From: Sporothrix humicola
Taxonomy: Eukaryota; Ascomycota; Sordariomycetes; Ophiostomatales; Ophiostomataceae
DNA: 64,000 bases
Direction: 5' to 3'
Assembly: GCA_021396245.1 (NCBI GenBank)
Contig: WNYE01000019.1
Span: forward strand, 402,716-466,715
The notes beneath the pieces are model-generated. The model was not told where the DNA came from. It saw only the letters and a program-made list of their open reading frames with translations, and did not search any database. Within the stretch, counting starts at the first letter, position 1. Each line of letters starts with the position of its first letter. Of this stretch, positions 10,010 through 19,674 are shown piece after piece. The position numbers were made by a program, and so were the translations under genes.

Positions 10010-11221
10010 TTACGACGGCGGCACCACATCCTCCAGCTTGATGTCCTCTTCCTCGCCGTCCGTGTCCGTTTCTGCCGTCTCGGACACAAACTCGGACGCC
10101 TTGACCTCGGCCGTCGCCGACCCGTCCTTGCGGTTCTCGGCCTTGAGCTCCCAGTTGTTGGCGAACCGGCCGCTGCGGTGCAGGTCCGCGACCTTTTCGA
10201 GCGTCTGCCTGAGGTAAATCTCGGGCTGCGGGATCTCGGCACGCAGCGCGCGCATCGACCAGAACCGGAAGCGCGCAAAGCAGTTGAAGATGAGATCCAG
10301 CAGGTCGTTTTCGGGCATGCGCGCCGTCTTTGTCTCGACCTTTTTGGTTTTGGGCGCCGGCTGGCTCGTCTTGATGAAGCCGGTGGCGGAATCCTGGTCG
10401 GCAATGCCGCCGCTGCCGATGACGCGGAAATTGCGAATGTCGCCAAACTTGACCTGGGCCTTGGGGATCATGGCGGAGCGTGCGCGGTCGTTCAGGATCA
10501 TGTCGGACTCGGGGTTCTTAACGGGCGCGCAGTTGAGCTCGTGGCGCACGCGGCCGGCCACCACTGTCTTCTTGGGGATGGCTTTGCGGAAGAATTCCTT
10601 GCGCGGCTGTCGGCGGTAATGGTGCCGTCCGTGGTGTTGTGGCTTCTCGACGCGGTCGTTGTTCTTTTGTCGCAGCAGGTGCGCAGGGATACCCGCCGCC
10701 GCCGCCTTTTCCCGCTCCTTGTTTTTGGCCTTGAACCCAGGCAGATCTTGTTCGCTAAACAGGTACGTGTTCTTGATTTGTGTGTTTTGTGACCCTGTGC
10801 CCGAATTCGCCGCGTACTTCTTTCCTGCCGTGTCCACCATTGGCAGGTCCAGCTCGTACTCCTTGGGGATGTTCTGGTGGCTCGCCAGGTCGTTGCGCAG
10901 CAGCATTCGCATCCGGTACTTGGGCTCGCCCGTCTTGCTGACCTCGGTCCACTGCCGCACTGTCGCGATCTGGATTTCTGCGTCGTCGTCCAGCTTGTCC
11001 CACGCCTCCCAGACGTACGGCGGCACCCGCACGAGATACATGTTGCCGAACGGGTTTCCTGGTTGTGTCGCGTCAAAGAACTCGAGATCGCCCGCGTCTT
11101 CATAGATGTCGTCTTCCGTGCCGCCGCCCACCGCAGGGATGTTCGCCAGGCCGGCGTCGCCCTCGTCGTCCACATCCATCTTGATGGGCAGTTCCTGCTT
11201 CACTGCCGCGTCGTCTGCCAT
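10010..11221 (-). CDS. tfg2: Transcription initiation factor IIF, beta subunit
   Basis: Intronless, 403 residues. With the alpha subunit it forms TFIIF, which escorts RNA polymerase II to the pre-initiation complex in the nucleus. The N-terminal half holds the dimerisation region (about 45-150, including PGNPFGNMYLVRVPPYVWEAW). A basic linker (KQHHGRHHYRRQPRKEFFRKAI-like, about 195-220) carries the conserved RKEFFRKAIPKK element. The C-terminal winged helix (about 302-360) includes the RFWSMRALRAEIPQPE recognition region and LRQTLEKVADLHRSGRFANNW. An acidic tail follows. The gene is divergent from the CCCH protein gene over a 704-bp shared promoter. Confidence 0.93.
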   Translation of the reverse strand: MADDAAVKQELPIKMDVDDEGDAGLANIPAVGGGTEDDIYEDAGDLEFFDATQPGNPFGNMYLVRVPPYVWEAWDKLDDDAEIQIATVRQWTEVSKTGEPKYRMRMLLRNDLASHQNIPKEYELDLPMVDTAGKKYAANSGTGSQNTQIKNTYLFSEQDLPGFKAKNKEREKAAAAGIPAHLLRQKNNDRVEKPQHHGRHHYRRQPRKEFFRKAIPKKTVVAGRVRHELNCAPVKNPESDMILNDRARSAMIPKAQVKFGDIRNFRVIGSGGIADQDSATGFIKTSQPAPKTKKVETKTARMPENDLLDLIFNCFARFRFWSMRALRAEIPQPEIYLRQTLEKVADLHRSGRFANNWELKAENRKDGSATAEVKASEFVSETAETDTDGEEEDIKLEDVVPPS

Positions 11222-11925
11222 AGTGTCGACGGGGAGGTGGTGCGAGCTGTGGTGGTGTGTATTGATGCGGCGAAAGTGAGGTGAGGTGAGATGAGGTTGA
11301 GAAAAGGCAAAGAGGTGATGGAGTCGTCGAGAAGCTGTAAGAATGCTGGTGTCGCCGAATTAATAAAAGTAGGAGTCAATCTGTTCCTTGTCGTCGAGTA
11401 AATCGTGGTATAACCGTGTCGTTCGACGGTCCAGGCGCTGTTTTCGGAAAAGACGCGCCAGTTCGTTGTTGATGCTCAAACGAACAAAGACAAAGAGGTG
11501 AGGCTGAAGGGAGAGCAAGGTGCCTTGGCCAGGAGCGGAATTTGGGGTGGACCTCCCATTGTAGCCCGTCATTGTTGGAAGCTAGACGGATTACATAATT
11601 TAAAGGTGGGCAATCTGCCTGCTTAAGGATTAGCGCATCATTCTGCCTGGCTGTCACGTGCATGCAGGCGTTTATGGGACGGCTATTTGTGGCTTCTGAT
11701 TGGCCTATTGCGTTTGCCACTGGCCCCACTCGTACGCGCCTGCACTTTATTGCTCTGACGTGCATTAAATCATCACCAAAACTTTTGTTTTGGCGTTTCT
11801 TGCTTTCTTTTCTTTTTTTCTTCATCAACACCACTCCACCCAACGACGGATCATCTCCGCCCAGCGACGAGAATTTTTGTGTATTTTATTTTCTTTAGTG
11901 TTTCTGTTCCATTCTACTTTCGACA
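11222..11925. promoter_or_regulatory. Divergent promoter, TFIIF beta / CCCH protein
   Basis: Shared 704-bp upstream region. It contains TCACGTG at 11654-11660 and an ATTGG (inverted CCAAT) at about 11699. It ends on the right in a T-rich leader of the plus-strand gene. Confidence 0.55.
11654..11660 (+). promoter_or_regulatory. TCACGTG box in divergent promoter
   Basis: TCACGTG in the context GTCACGTGCA, 433 bp from the TFIIF-beta start and 266 bp from the CCCH-protein start. The same heptamer occurs in the other two short divergent promoters of the window. Confidence 0.45.
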
Positions 11926-13719
11926 ATGACTTCAGAAGACCAGGAGTTGCTGGCCCGGATCAGCGAGTTGGCAGGTAAGACTTTGTCTCTTTTCACTGTT
12001 TTCTTTCATTTCCATCACATGAATCTAACATTGTAGGCCACATCAACCGCCACAAGAACCAGCAGGCTGGCATCACCTCGATCCCATCTTCGCCCTACAA
12101 CAACCCGTACAGCTCATCGCCAGCATCCTACAGCCGCCCAGGATATTCCTCACGAGGACGTGGCGGCTACCGTGTCAAGAAGCCGGGGCCGTACCGGAAC
12201 CGCACTCTTGTCCTCAACAACTCTGGATCATCGAGCAGGTCCGATCCCACCGAGAACGGCGACTCGACGTCAACGACAAACGACAATGCCGGTAGCAGCT
12301 CATCCACGACTTGGGTTGCCCGGACCGACCGCCACCGACAATTAATCAACGCCGACGTCTACGAAAAAGACGCCCAGGCACGCGCCCGGGCCATCGAAAA
12401 GACACGATCCCAGACCCAGAAGATGCGCAACGACCGCGAGCGCGCCAAGCTGCAGAGCCACTTTGCCTATCTTGCGGGGGGCAGACAATCACAGACGTAC
12501 CAAGTCATGGTCGAAGGCATTCCGTTTGCCGTCACAAAGAACGGCAGCAAGCTCGTGAAGCTACCCGGTGCGTCGGCCAGACCCTCGGTTTCATCGCCGC
12601 CGCCAAGTTCGCCTGACTCGGTAGTCGACTTTTACGAAGACTCTGCTTACCCGTGTGCTCACCTATCTCCAGGAGACCCGACCCCGGCATCCAGCACCCC
12701 CAAGACGGCCGTTGTTGGCGGCGTCAAGTTCTACCGCAGCAAGAACGGCAACCTGTACCGTCACGGCATTGTCAAGGCGCAGCAGCAACGGTATGTGGCT
12801 CGCGGCTCAGGTAAAGGTGTTGGGCTGACCAGAGGTTTTTGTGTTTCCATTTTTAGGCGCGGGGTCAGCTCAGTCAGAAAGACGGATGAGCCCTGCAGGA
12901 CATTCTCCACGACCGGTATATTTTTCTCCCATCTTTTCCCTCCCCCACAGTCAACAGCTTTCGACAAAGACACCATCTCCCTTGCCTCGACCAGGGAGCC
13001 ACTCTCTTTCTGTCCCAAGATTTGGTCGCCCCCGTTTCCCATTTCCATTTACTAACCACATGTTCTTGTACTTGTGTGTTCTGCTCTGCCGTTCTCGGCT
13101 TTGCTTTGCACAACACACTGTATTGTACCTTTTACTTTGTTTCTTTCCCCCATATTTAGGCTCATGTTCAAAAGGACCAAACTGCCGATTCATCCACAAT
13201 GCCAGCAAGGTGGCCGCCTGCAAGGACTTCTTGCTCAAGGGCGACTGCCCCAACGGCAGCGACTGCGACCTGTCGCACGATTTGACGGCTGAACGCACGC
13301 CGTTTTGCCTACACTATGCCAAGGGCAACTGCACAAACCCCCACTGTTCCTATACTCACTCACAGGTTTCGTCCGGCGCACCGGTGTGCCGCGCGTTTGG
13401 CTTTTACGGTTACTGCGACAATGGCGCCGACTGCACGGAGCGGCACGTGTTTGAATGCCCCGACTTTAGCAACACGGGCGTTTGTAAAATCAAGGGCTGC
13501 AAGCTGCCGCACCGCGAGCGTGCCAGCTTTATGCGGCGGAACGACAAGCCCAAAGAAAACGATGACGACAACAACGACGATTATAGCGACATGTCCAGCG
13601 ACGACGAATCAGTCAACAGCGATGATGTCGACTCGGACGAGGTTGACGAGTTTGTTGGAGCGGACGGCGACGATGCCGATCTCGACTTTGTGAACCAGAA
13701 GGACTACATTGAGATCTGA
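11926..13719 (+). CDS. red5: Five-finger CCCH zinc-finger protein (Red5/ZC3H3-like)
   Basis: Exons 11926-11974, 12037-12790, 12857-12915 and 13160-13719 give 473 residues. A further likely intron at 12568-12672 (GTGCGT...CTCCAG, 105 nt, phase-compatible) would shorten it to 438. The N-terminus is Ser/Asn/Arg-rich. A conserved VVGGVKFYRSKNGNLYRHG block precedes five C-terminal CCCH fingers: C-x8-C-x5-C-x3-H, the same again, C-x7-C-x4-C-x3-H, C-x8-C-x5-C-x3-H and C-x8-C-x4-C-x3-H. The first finger is split by the 244-nt intron. The tail is very acidic. Red5 and human ZC3H3 act in nuclear mRNA 3'-end processing and exosome-linked RNA decay; this role is inferred from the finger array and the preceding block. 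Splice sites: GTAAGA/GTAG, GTATGT/TTTAG, GTATAT/TTTAG. Confidence 0.87.
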
Positions 13720-13903
13720 GATCTGATCAGCTTTTGTATCAGTTCAGGACCTTTTTGTTGTCGTCTGGAACATTGTAGATTTTTTGTCCCGTCACAGTCC
13801 CTTTCTCACCGCCTTCCCCCTTTTCTTTTGCCCCTGCGTTGATTTTTTTGTTTTGTTTTGTTGCGTTGTGTTTTCATGGCGTGGCAAGAGAAAGGAGGAG
13901 GCT

Positions 13904-13927
13904 GTTTGCATTTGCATTTGCATTTGT
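13904..13927. repeat. TTTGCA microsatellite
   Basis: Three to four head-to-tail copies of TTTGCA in the 3' flank of the CCCH-protein gene. Confidence 0.8.
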
Positions 13928-14713
13928 TCAAGACGATACCCAGAGTTGGTTGTTTCTTGTTGTTGAGCATTGTTTTCTAGACGGGTGTTTTTGTGTTTCA
14001 GTGTCTTGCATGATGAGTGTACTTGGTATGCTCGTTACACATGAAAAAAGAGTGCATTTATATTTATAAATGCCGAAGAAGACCGAGAGGAAGATCTGAC
14101 GGAAAGGGGAAAAAAGAAAAAGAATAGGAGGAAAACAGATCAAGGATTGGCTCGGTAGAAAAAAAAAAAGATAAAAGATAAAACGATAAAAAGATAAAAA
14201 AAAAAGATAAAAGAAAGGGTCCAGGGGACTAGCAAGGAAGAACAAGGAATATGAATCGGAGTTATAAAACCCCTAAACTAAAACTTAATGAATATGGAAT
14301 TTTACATTGGCTTTGTTTGAAAGACGCTTTGACGGTGAATCGGTAAAAGATAAGAGAACCAGTAGGAGACAGGACTATGTAAGTAGTCCGGGTAGTGCCT
14401 TTTCTCTCTTCTCTTTCCGGGATATGAAGATAATCGCGAGATAGCCCGAATTGCGACAGACCTTTGTCGTATACGTATAAGCGGTCTGTCTGACGCCTTT
14501 TCTGATCCCTTCCCGTGCCATTCGGCTGGGATCAGGTTAGTATTGTACGAAGGGGGTGTGTTTTCGCTTTTCGTTTTTCTGTGGTGTGGTTCGGGTTCTC
14601 TGCTTGTCTGACATGGTCAGCCTTGTCAGAAACTTGAAAGGAACGATTCCACCGGCTTTTTCTTTTGATGTTTCCGTCTTTCTTGTTTCCATATATATCC
14701 CAACGTGGCGCCC

Positions 14714-14725
14714 ATGTCATTTTGA
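14714..14725 (+). promoter_or_regulatory. Minimal upstream ORF before the F-box gene
   Basis: ATG TCA TTT TGA, three codons plus stop, 101 nt upstream of the chosen start. It matters only if transcription begins upstream of it, which the sequence does not prove. Confidence 0.25.
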
Positions 14726-14825
14726 GTGATTATTTTTGTTCTTTTCTTTTCTTTTCTCCTTTTCTGTCTTTTTTTTCTTGTCCTGTCTTTCATTCTTGTT
14801 TCTGTTTTCTTTGTCCGCATGCACC

Positions 14826-16427
14826 ATGGCGCGCACTTTGAATCTGGAGACCCTGCCCATAGAGGTGCTCGGTCTGATCTTGTTGGCCATTCACAACCCC
14901 AACGATCTTCGCGCATTTCTCTCGGCATCTCCTGTTAGCCACTATGTATTCAACAACTCGTCCCGGCAATTTCGCGACCGCATTCTGGCGACGGTGGCAC
15001 TGAACGCTCTCGAGCCGGAAGCACGAGATGTGGCACTGGCCATTGGGCGCGTCCCGAGTGCAGAGACGAATGCGTTCGGAGCACTGCAATGGGCATTCCT
15101 CGACGATTTTTTTGCAAAGGGCAGCAGCTACACAAAAACCAAATTATTTGGACCCCCTAGCACAGACGACGAAATCAAGGCCCTGGGCAGTCTGGGCTGC
15201 CGGATCAACTACTTTGTCGACGATTTTGCTGCCAAGGCATGGGCTCGGCTGTACGATGGTGATGATGCCCTCCAAAATAACAACAAAAATGGCCTCGAGA
15301 CGGGCTCTCCACCACCTCCACCACCTCCACCGCGCCTTTCTCGTACAGAACGCGCAGCCTTTCAGCGGGCTTTCCTGCTGGTCGAACTCTTTGCTGCCGT
15401 GTTCCCCATCTATCGCGCCGGCATGAGCGATGAATTCATCGGCGACCAGGCGCAGGCCGATTTGTTCCTGTCCCGTCTGGCTGACGGGCCCTTGAATCTC
15501 GAGAGGATGAGCTGTGTCATGCTGTATTATACCCGCTTCTTCCAGCAGCAGACACGGCATGTCGAGGACGACTTTGTCGCCTGGGCCGAGGCGCTACCGA
15601 GCGTCTATCGCCTGACAACCCCGGTTCGCCCGTCAAGACGAGACGCCAGGGAAGGACGGCTCGGCAAGGCCGGCGAGGACGTGCCCGAGGACGTCAAGCG
15701 CATGTTGAGAGGGCACGGCTGGCACTTTTTCTACAAGCTCGACTACGAGCTGCACGGCATTCCGTTGTTTAGCAAAGAGCGACGCTCCCACGACAGTCTG
15801 CGCAGTCTGGCGCTGATGACGAGCCTGCGCTCGCAGTTTGCGTACCAGCTGGCCCACGCGAGCGGCGAGAAGCGGGCACGGCTGATTGTCGGCAACGACA
15901 TGCACGACCTGCGATTGAGGGGCGGCGGCTTCTTTGACGACGCGGCCCAGATCGTGCGGCGACAAGGGCAGCCACAGGACGGAGAAGGAGATCAAGAACA
16001 CGATCAGGGGCACGACCAGGGACAAGAAAAAGAACAGCCACAACCTGAAGAGGGTTCCCCTCAAAACGCCGGATATTCATTTTTCAGGCCGCTTGGCCCA
16101 GACGTCCCAGAAAGTCAAGGAATGACGACCGACAGAGGATTGAACAGCGGCCTGCGAGACATGGCCTATGTGCTCTGGGACGACGAGCGAATACGGCAGC
16201 CAGAAGTCGCGGCCAAACTCGAAGCGATGTCGACGATAAGTGCCGAAGAAGGCGACAGACTCTATAACAGCGATTCTGGGCCGAGTGTGCAGGAGAGACT
16301 CGATACCGTCGGTGTCTTTATCGACGATTTCCGCGCTCTGCTGCGTTGGATCGAAGGCGAGGACTACATGTCGATAAGTACTCGTCGGTGGATGGCCGGT
16401 GTTGTCCTGAATGGGAATCGGGGGTGA
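14826..16427 (+). CDS. F-box-like protein, substrate unknown
   Basis: Intronless, 533 residues from the ATG at 14826, which sits in a good context (CACCATGG). Residues 5-40 (NLETLPIEVLGLILLAIHNP followed by DLRAFLSASPV) match the F-box pattern, so the protein may recruit a substrate to an SCF ubiquitin ligase. The rest is mostly helical without obvious leucine-rich or WD repeats. It has an eight-proline run (about 162-169) and a Gln/Glu/His/Asp-rich insert (about 410-440). Many Ascomycota carry lineage-specific F-box proteins of this build. The identity of the target cannot be read from sequence. An out-of-frame ATG lies only 7 nt upstream (14819). Confidence 0.78.
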   Translation: MARTLNLETLPIEVLGLILLAIHNPNDLRAFLSASPVSHYVFNNSSRQFRDRILATVALNALEPEARDVALAIGRVPSAETNAFGALQWAFLDDFFAKGSSYTKTKLFGPPSTDDEIKALGSLGCRINYFVDDFAAKAWARLYDGDDALQNNNKNGLETGSPPPPPPPPRLSRTERAAFQRAFLLVELFAAVFPIYRAGMSDEFIGDQAQADLFLSRLADGPLNLERMSCVMLYYTRFFQQQTRHVEDDFVAWAEALPSVYRLTTPVRPSRRDAREGRLGKAGEDVPEDVKRMLRGHGWHFFYKLDYELHGIPLFSKERRSHDSLRSLALMTSLRSQFAYQLAHASGEKRARLIVGNDMHDLRLRGGGFFDDAAQIVRRQGQPQDGEGDQEHDQGHDQGQEKEQPQPEEGSPQNAGYSFFRPLGPDVPESQGMTTDRGLNSGLRDMAYVLWDDERIRQPEVAAKLEAMSTISAEEGDRLYNSDSGPSVQERLDTVGVFIDDFRALLRWIEGEDYMSISTRRWMAGVVLNGNRG

Positions 16428-17345
16428 TCGCTGCCGGGGCTGTGATGGTAATGATTTTATGAAACAGTTCAGTTCAAATAGTTCAAACGAGATTTATGTT
16501 CTCTTACCTTTCCCGCAAACTGATCAGCAGAATGTGAAAATAAAAGAGAGCGGACACTGCACGGAGTATGTCATCTGCAGTTGGCGGCAATGGCGCCATC
16601 GCGGCACTCTCTCCGTGGACGGATTTGAATTCCAAACTCGTGGAGCTTGTAGCCCCTCTTGGTTGAGTCTTGGTTCCCCCCTTTTGTCCCTTGTTTTATT
16701 GTGTCGTCCGATAGCGCCGTCTTGTTGTGTGGCAAGCTTGCACATGTGGCACCCCGCCATGTCAAAAAGGGTGAAAAAGGAGCCATCCGATGAATTCACA
16801 GATATACCCAAATGGTAGTGACTCTGGTCCTTTTGTTATGTGCCCTCTGCATCCTTGGCACAGAAAGTCGTGGAATAAACAAACTGTCAAACAATAGACA
16901 GGTATGGCCCAAACAGAGACAGCTGAAATGCCAGGCGAAAGTCGGGATGCATCTTGCAATTGTAAATTCGTAGACTCGAGAACCAGTAGAACGCCGTTGA
17001 CTTGTAAAGTACGCCTTTTCTTGTGCTCTGGGTGGAGTCAACTCTGTATCGAGACCCAGCGCTAATAAAAGCTTTCTGGGTTCCTCAGGATTCGCCTTCC
17101 ACCACCCTTCTCTGAGCGTTCTTTTTCTTCTTTTTGGTCTCGTCGGCCTTTGCATCAGTGACGCCTTGTCATTGACAAGTGGTAAAACCTTCCCAATTCG
17201 TCATTTCGTTCCGATAGCTCCAGTATATATACAAGCCCCGTCCTTTAGCTGTCCCTTGACTCTTCTGTCTGGACAACTCACCATCAATCGTATTCTCGAG
17301 TGAAAGAACGATTGATTCCCATCAACACCTCTCTTACTCCCCGCA
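16428..17345. other. Intergenic between F-box gene and PLP-enzyme gene
   Basis: About 920 bp with the 3' flank of the F-box gene and the promoter of the PLP enzyme. A TATATATA stretch lies at about 17224-17231, roughly 115 bp before the ATG, and could serve as a TATA box. No gene seen. Confidence 0.5.
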
Positions 17346-18614
17346 ATGGCCTCCAGAAACAAATACCCCGGCGGCCTGGCCACCACGTTCGGGCCGCACA
17401 CGCTGTCCCGCGCAACCCGCGCCATCCACGCCGACGACTATGTCAACTCCCACCGCGCCGTCGCCCCGCCCATGCATGTTTCCACCACCTTCCGCTACTC
17501 GGACGAACCAGACGCCCTGGTCGCCTGGGACAATACCAACCCGGAAGCACCCTATGACTCGCACGTCTACTCGCGCGACTCCGCGCCCAACACCACCCGC
17601 CTCGAGGCGATCCTGTCCGACCTCATTGGCCAGCCCGTCTTGACGTATGCCTCGGGCATGGCCTCGTTCCATGCTCTGGTCGTGTTCCTCAACCCGCGCC
17701 GCGTCGCTATTGGCGCCGGCTACCACGGCTGCCACGGCGTGCTGGATGTCATGAAGAAGCTCAATGGGCTGGAGAAGCTTGATCTCCTGAGCGATGAGGA
17801 CCTCGCCAAGCTGCAGCCGGGTGACATCGTCCACGTCGAGACCCCGCTCAACCCGACCGGCGAGGCTCGTGACTTGGCGCACTATGCGCGCATCGCCCAA
17901 GAAAAGAAGTGCTATCTGACCGTCGACGCCACGTTTGCACCGCCGCCGCTGTTGGATCCCTTCAAGTGGGGCGCGGATCTGGTGATGCACTCGGGCAGCA
18001 AGTACTTTGGCGGCCACTCGGACATTCTCTGCGGCGTGCTGGCCGTCAACCGCAAGCACATCCAGGACCCCACGTCGCGCGACGCCGATAAGAACTGGCT
18101 GGCGGGCCTGCAGTACGAGCGCCTCGTGATTGGCGGCGTCATGGGCAGCCTCGAGGGCTGGCTGGGTGTGCGCAGTCTGCGGACGCTCGAGCTGCGCGTC
18201 GAGCGCCAGAGCAGCAATGCCGCCAAGATTGTCGAGTGGCTGGCTTCGGAGCTCAAAAAGGAGGGCAGCCTGGTCTCGCAGGTGGTCGACCGTGTGCACC
18301 ACGCCAGCCTGCAGCCCGAGGCGGCCAACCCGTACTCGTGGCTTAACCAGCAGATGCCGCGCGGCTTCGGGCCCGTGTTTAGCATCGTGTTGCGAGATGA
18401 GGAACTCGCCCGCCGTCTGCCGAGCAAGCTGGCGCTGTTCCACCACGCGACAAGCCTAGGTGGCGTCGAGAGCCTGATCGAGTGGCGTGCCATGACGGAC
18501 CCGCATGTCGACAAGGCGCTGCTGCGTGTCAGCATTGGCGTCGAGGGCTGGGAGGACATCAAGGCTGACCTTGAGCGCGCCTTTGCCGAGCTCGTGGCCG
18601 AGACGAAGGCGTAA
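17346..18614 (+). CDS. Cys/Met-metabolism PLP-dependent enzyme (cystathionine gamma-synthase/beta-lyase family)
   Basis: Intronless, 422 residues, the usual length for fold-type I trans-sulfuration enzymes. Seen: Y76 and R78 in VYSRDSAPN (cofactor phosphate contact from the neighbouring subunit), the SGMAS phosphate loop (103-107), YHGCHG (126-131) in place of the YGGT of classical enzymes, D194 in TVDATFAPP (pyridine nitrogen), and the Schiff-base lysine K219 in HSGSKYFGGHSD. The C-terminal domain has the SLGGVESLIEW and LLRVSIGVEGWEDIKADLERAF blocks. It therefore catalyses a PLP reaction on a sulfur amino acid or homoserine derivative in the cytosol. Whether it is a gamma-synthase, beta-lyase or gamma-lyase cannot be decided here. 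The first 20 residues are not a clear targeting signal. Confidence 0.9.
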   Translation: MASRNKYPGGLATTFGPHTLSRATRAIHADDYVNSHRAVAPPMHVSTTFRYSDEPDALVAWDNTNPEAPYDSHVYSRDSAPNTTRLEAILSDLIGQPVLTYASGMASFHALVVFLNPRRVAIGAGYHGCHGVLDVMKKLNGLEKLDLLSDEDLAKLQPGDIVHVETPLNPTGEARDLAHYARIAQEKKCYLTVDATFAPPPLLDPFKWGADLVMHSGSKYFGGHSDILCGVLAVNRKHIQDPTSRDADKNWLAGLQYERLVIGGVMGSLEGWLGVRSLRTLELRVERQSSNAAKIVEWLASELKKEGSLVSQVVDRVHHASLQPEAANPYSWLNQQMPRGFGPVFSIVLRDEELARRLPSKLALFHHATSLGGVESLIEWRAMTDPHVDKALLRVSIGVEGWEDIKADLERAFAELVAETKA

Positions 18615-18801
18615 ACCATGATGTCATGAGGTCGTGGTGCCGTTTCTTTTGTCCTGTCTTTCTGTTAGAGACTATTGCGCATTCCCAGGTTCAACCCAAC
18701 TTCACCGGAGGTCAACCCAAGTTTAATACCAGAGTTTTAAATACCAACCTTTTTAGCCATAGTTTGGAATATATCGATTTTGTTTTGCTTTCTTCTTTCT
18801 T

Positions 18802-19674
18802 TCACTCCTTGGCCGCTTCCAGAAGCTCTGTGACCGTGACAAACTGGTAGCCCTGCTTGATCGCCGCTGGCAGCATCTTGCGCAGCATTGGTGCCGTCCA
18901 CGAGCGCCGGTCGTGGCAGATCACAATGGCACCCGGCTTCAGCATACTCAGAATGTGGTTGGCATTGACCCATGGATAGTTGATCTGCGCGTCGTGAGGG
19001 TATACACCGCCGAGCACCATCTTGTAGCCCAAATGCTGGATCAGTGTGCGCATGCGGTCGCTGAAGAAACCAGAGCCTGGTCGGAAGTAACGCGGAGGCT
19101 TGCTCTGTGCCAACTCAGTGTTGGTTGCACCACCGTGCCGTCCCGCTCGTACCGAGTCGTACACCTGCTGGAGCATCCCGTCCACCTCGGCAATCTGGGC
19201 TGCCAGCTCAGTGTCCGTCAGTGACCGTGCCGGCTCATCGTGCATGCCGTGGTTGGCGAGCTCGTGTCCGCCCTGAGCCAGTGCCTCGCGCAGCACGCTC
19301 TGCCGCCCCGGCACCTGTCCGCCAATGACAAAGAACGTTGCATGGGCGTCGTACTGGTGCAGCACTTCCAGGATAACCCGTGTATGTTCCGAGGGCGCGT
19401 CGTCAATGGTGAGAGCAACCAACTTGCGCTGTGCGGGTCGTTCTGACGGATCGCCGGACGTGACAACGACGGGCAGGTCGACACGCCACAGCACGTCGGG
19501 CCATCGGCTGACAAAGTAGCTGATGAGCGGGCGGGGCGGTTTGTAGATGACGTAGAACGGAATAAACAATAGGCTGACAAGGGCCACGAGGGCAATGAGC
19601 GTCGCCATGCGTTGTCGCCGTGCGCGCCGGCGCAGCTTGTTCGGCAAGCGCAGGAGGCGCGGGAAACGGGGCAT
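18802..19674 (-). CDS. Membrane-anchored polysaccharide (chitin) deacetylase
   Basis: 290 residues from the ATG at 19674; the frame stays open further upstream but offers no ATG there. An Arg/Lys-rich N-terminus (about 9-22) is followed by a single membrane span (about 25-44, LIALVALVSLLFIPFYVIY), which predicts a type II protein with its catalytic domain in the lumen or outside. The NodB domain shows TIDDAPS with the catalytic and metal aspartates (91, 92), the NHGMHD metal histidines (142, 145), RPGSGFFS and the ICHDRR box near the C-terminus. This is the chemistry of metal-dependent N-deacetylation of chitin or related sugars, probably in wall remodelling. It converges tail-to-tail with the PLP enzyme across 187 bp. 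Confidence 0.87.
   Translation of the reverse strand: MPRFPRLLRLPNKLRRRARRQRMATLIALVALVSLLFIPFYVIYKPPRPLISYFVSRWPDVLWRVDLPVVVTSGDPSERPAQRKLVALTIDDAPSEHTRVILEVLHQYDAHATFFVIGGQVPGRQSVLREALAQGGHELANHGMHDEPARSLTDTELAAQIAEVDGMLQQVYDSVRAGRHGGATNTELAQSKPPRYFRPGSGFFSDRMRTLIQHLGYKMVLGGVYPHDAQINYPWVNANHILSMLKPGAIVICHDRRSWTAPMLRKMLPAAIKQGYQFVTVTELLEAAKE

Larger units (their letters stand above)
13720..14825. other. Intergenic between CCCH gene and F-box gene
   Basis: 3' flank of the CCCH gene on the left, with a TTTGCA microsatellite near 13904-13927 and A-rich runs at 14155-14215. The promoter and pyrimidine-rich leader of the F-box gene lie on the right. No gene seen. Confidence 0.5.
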
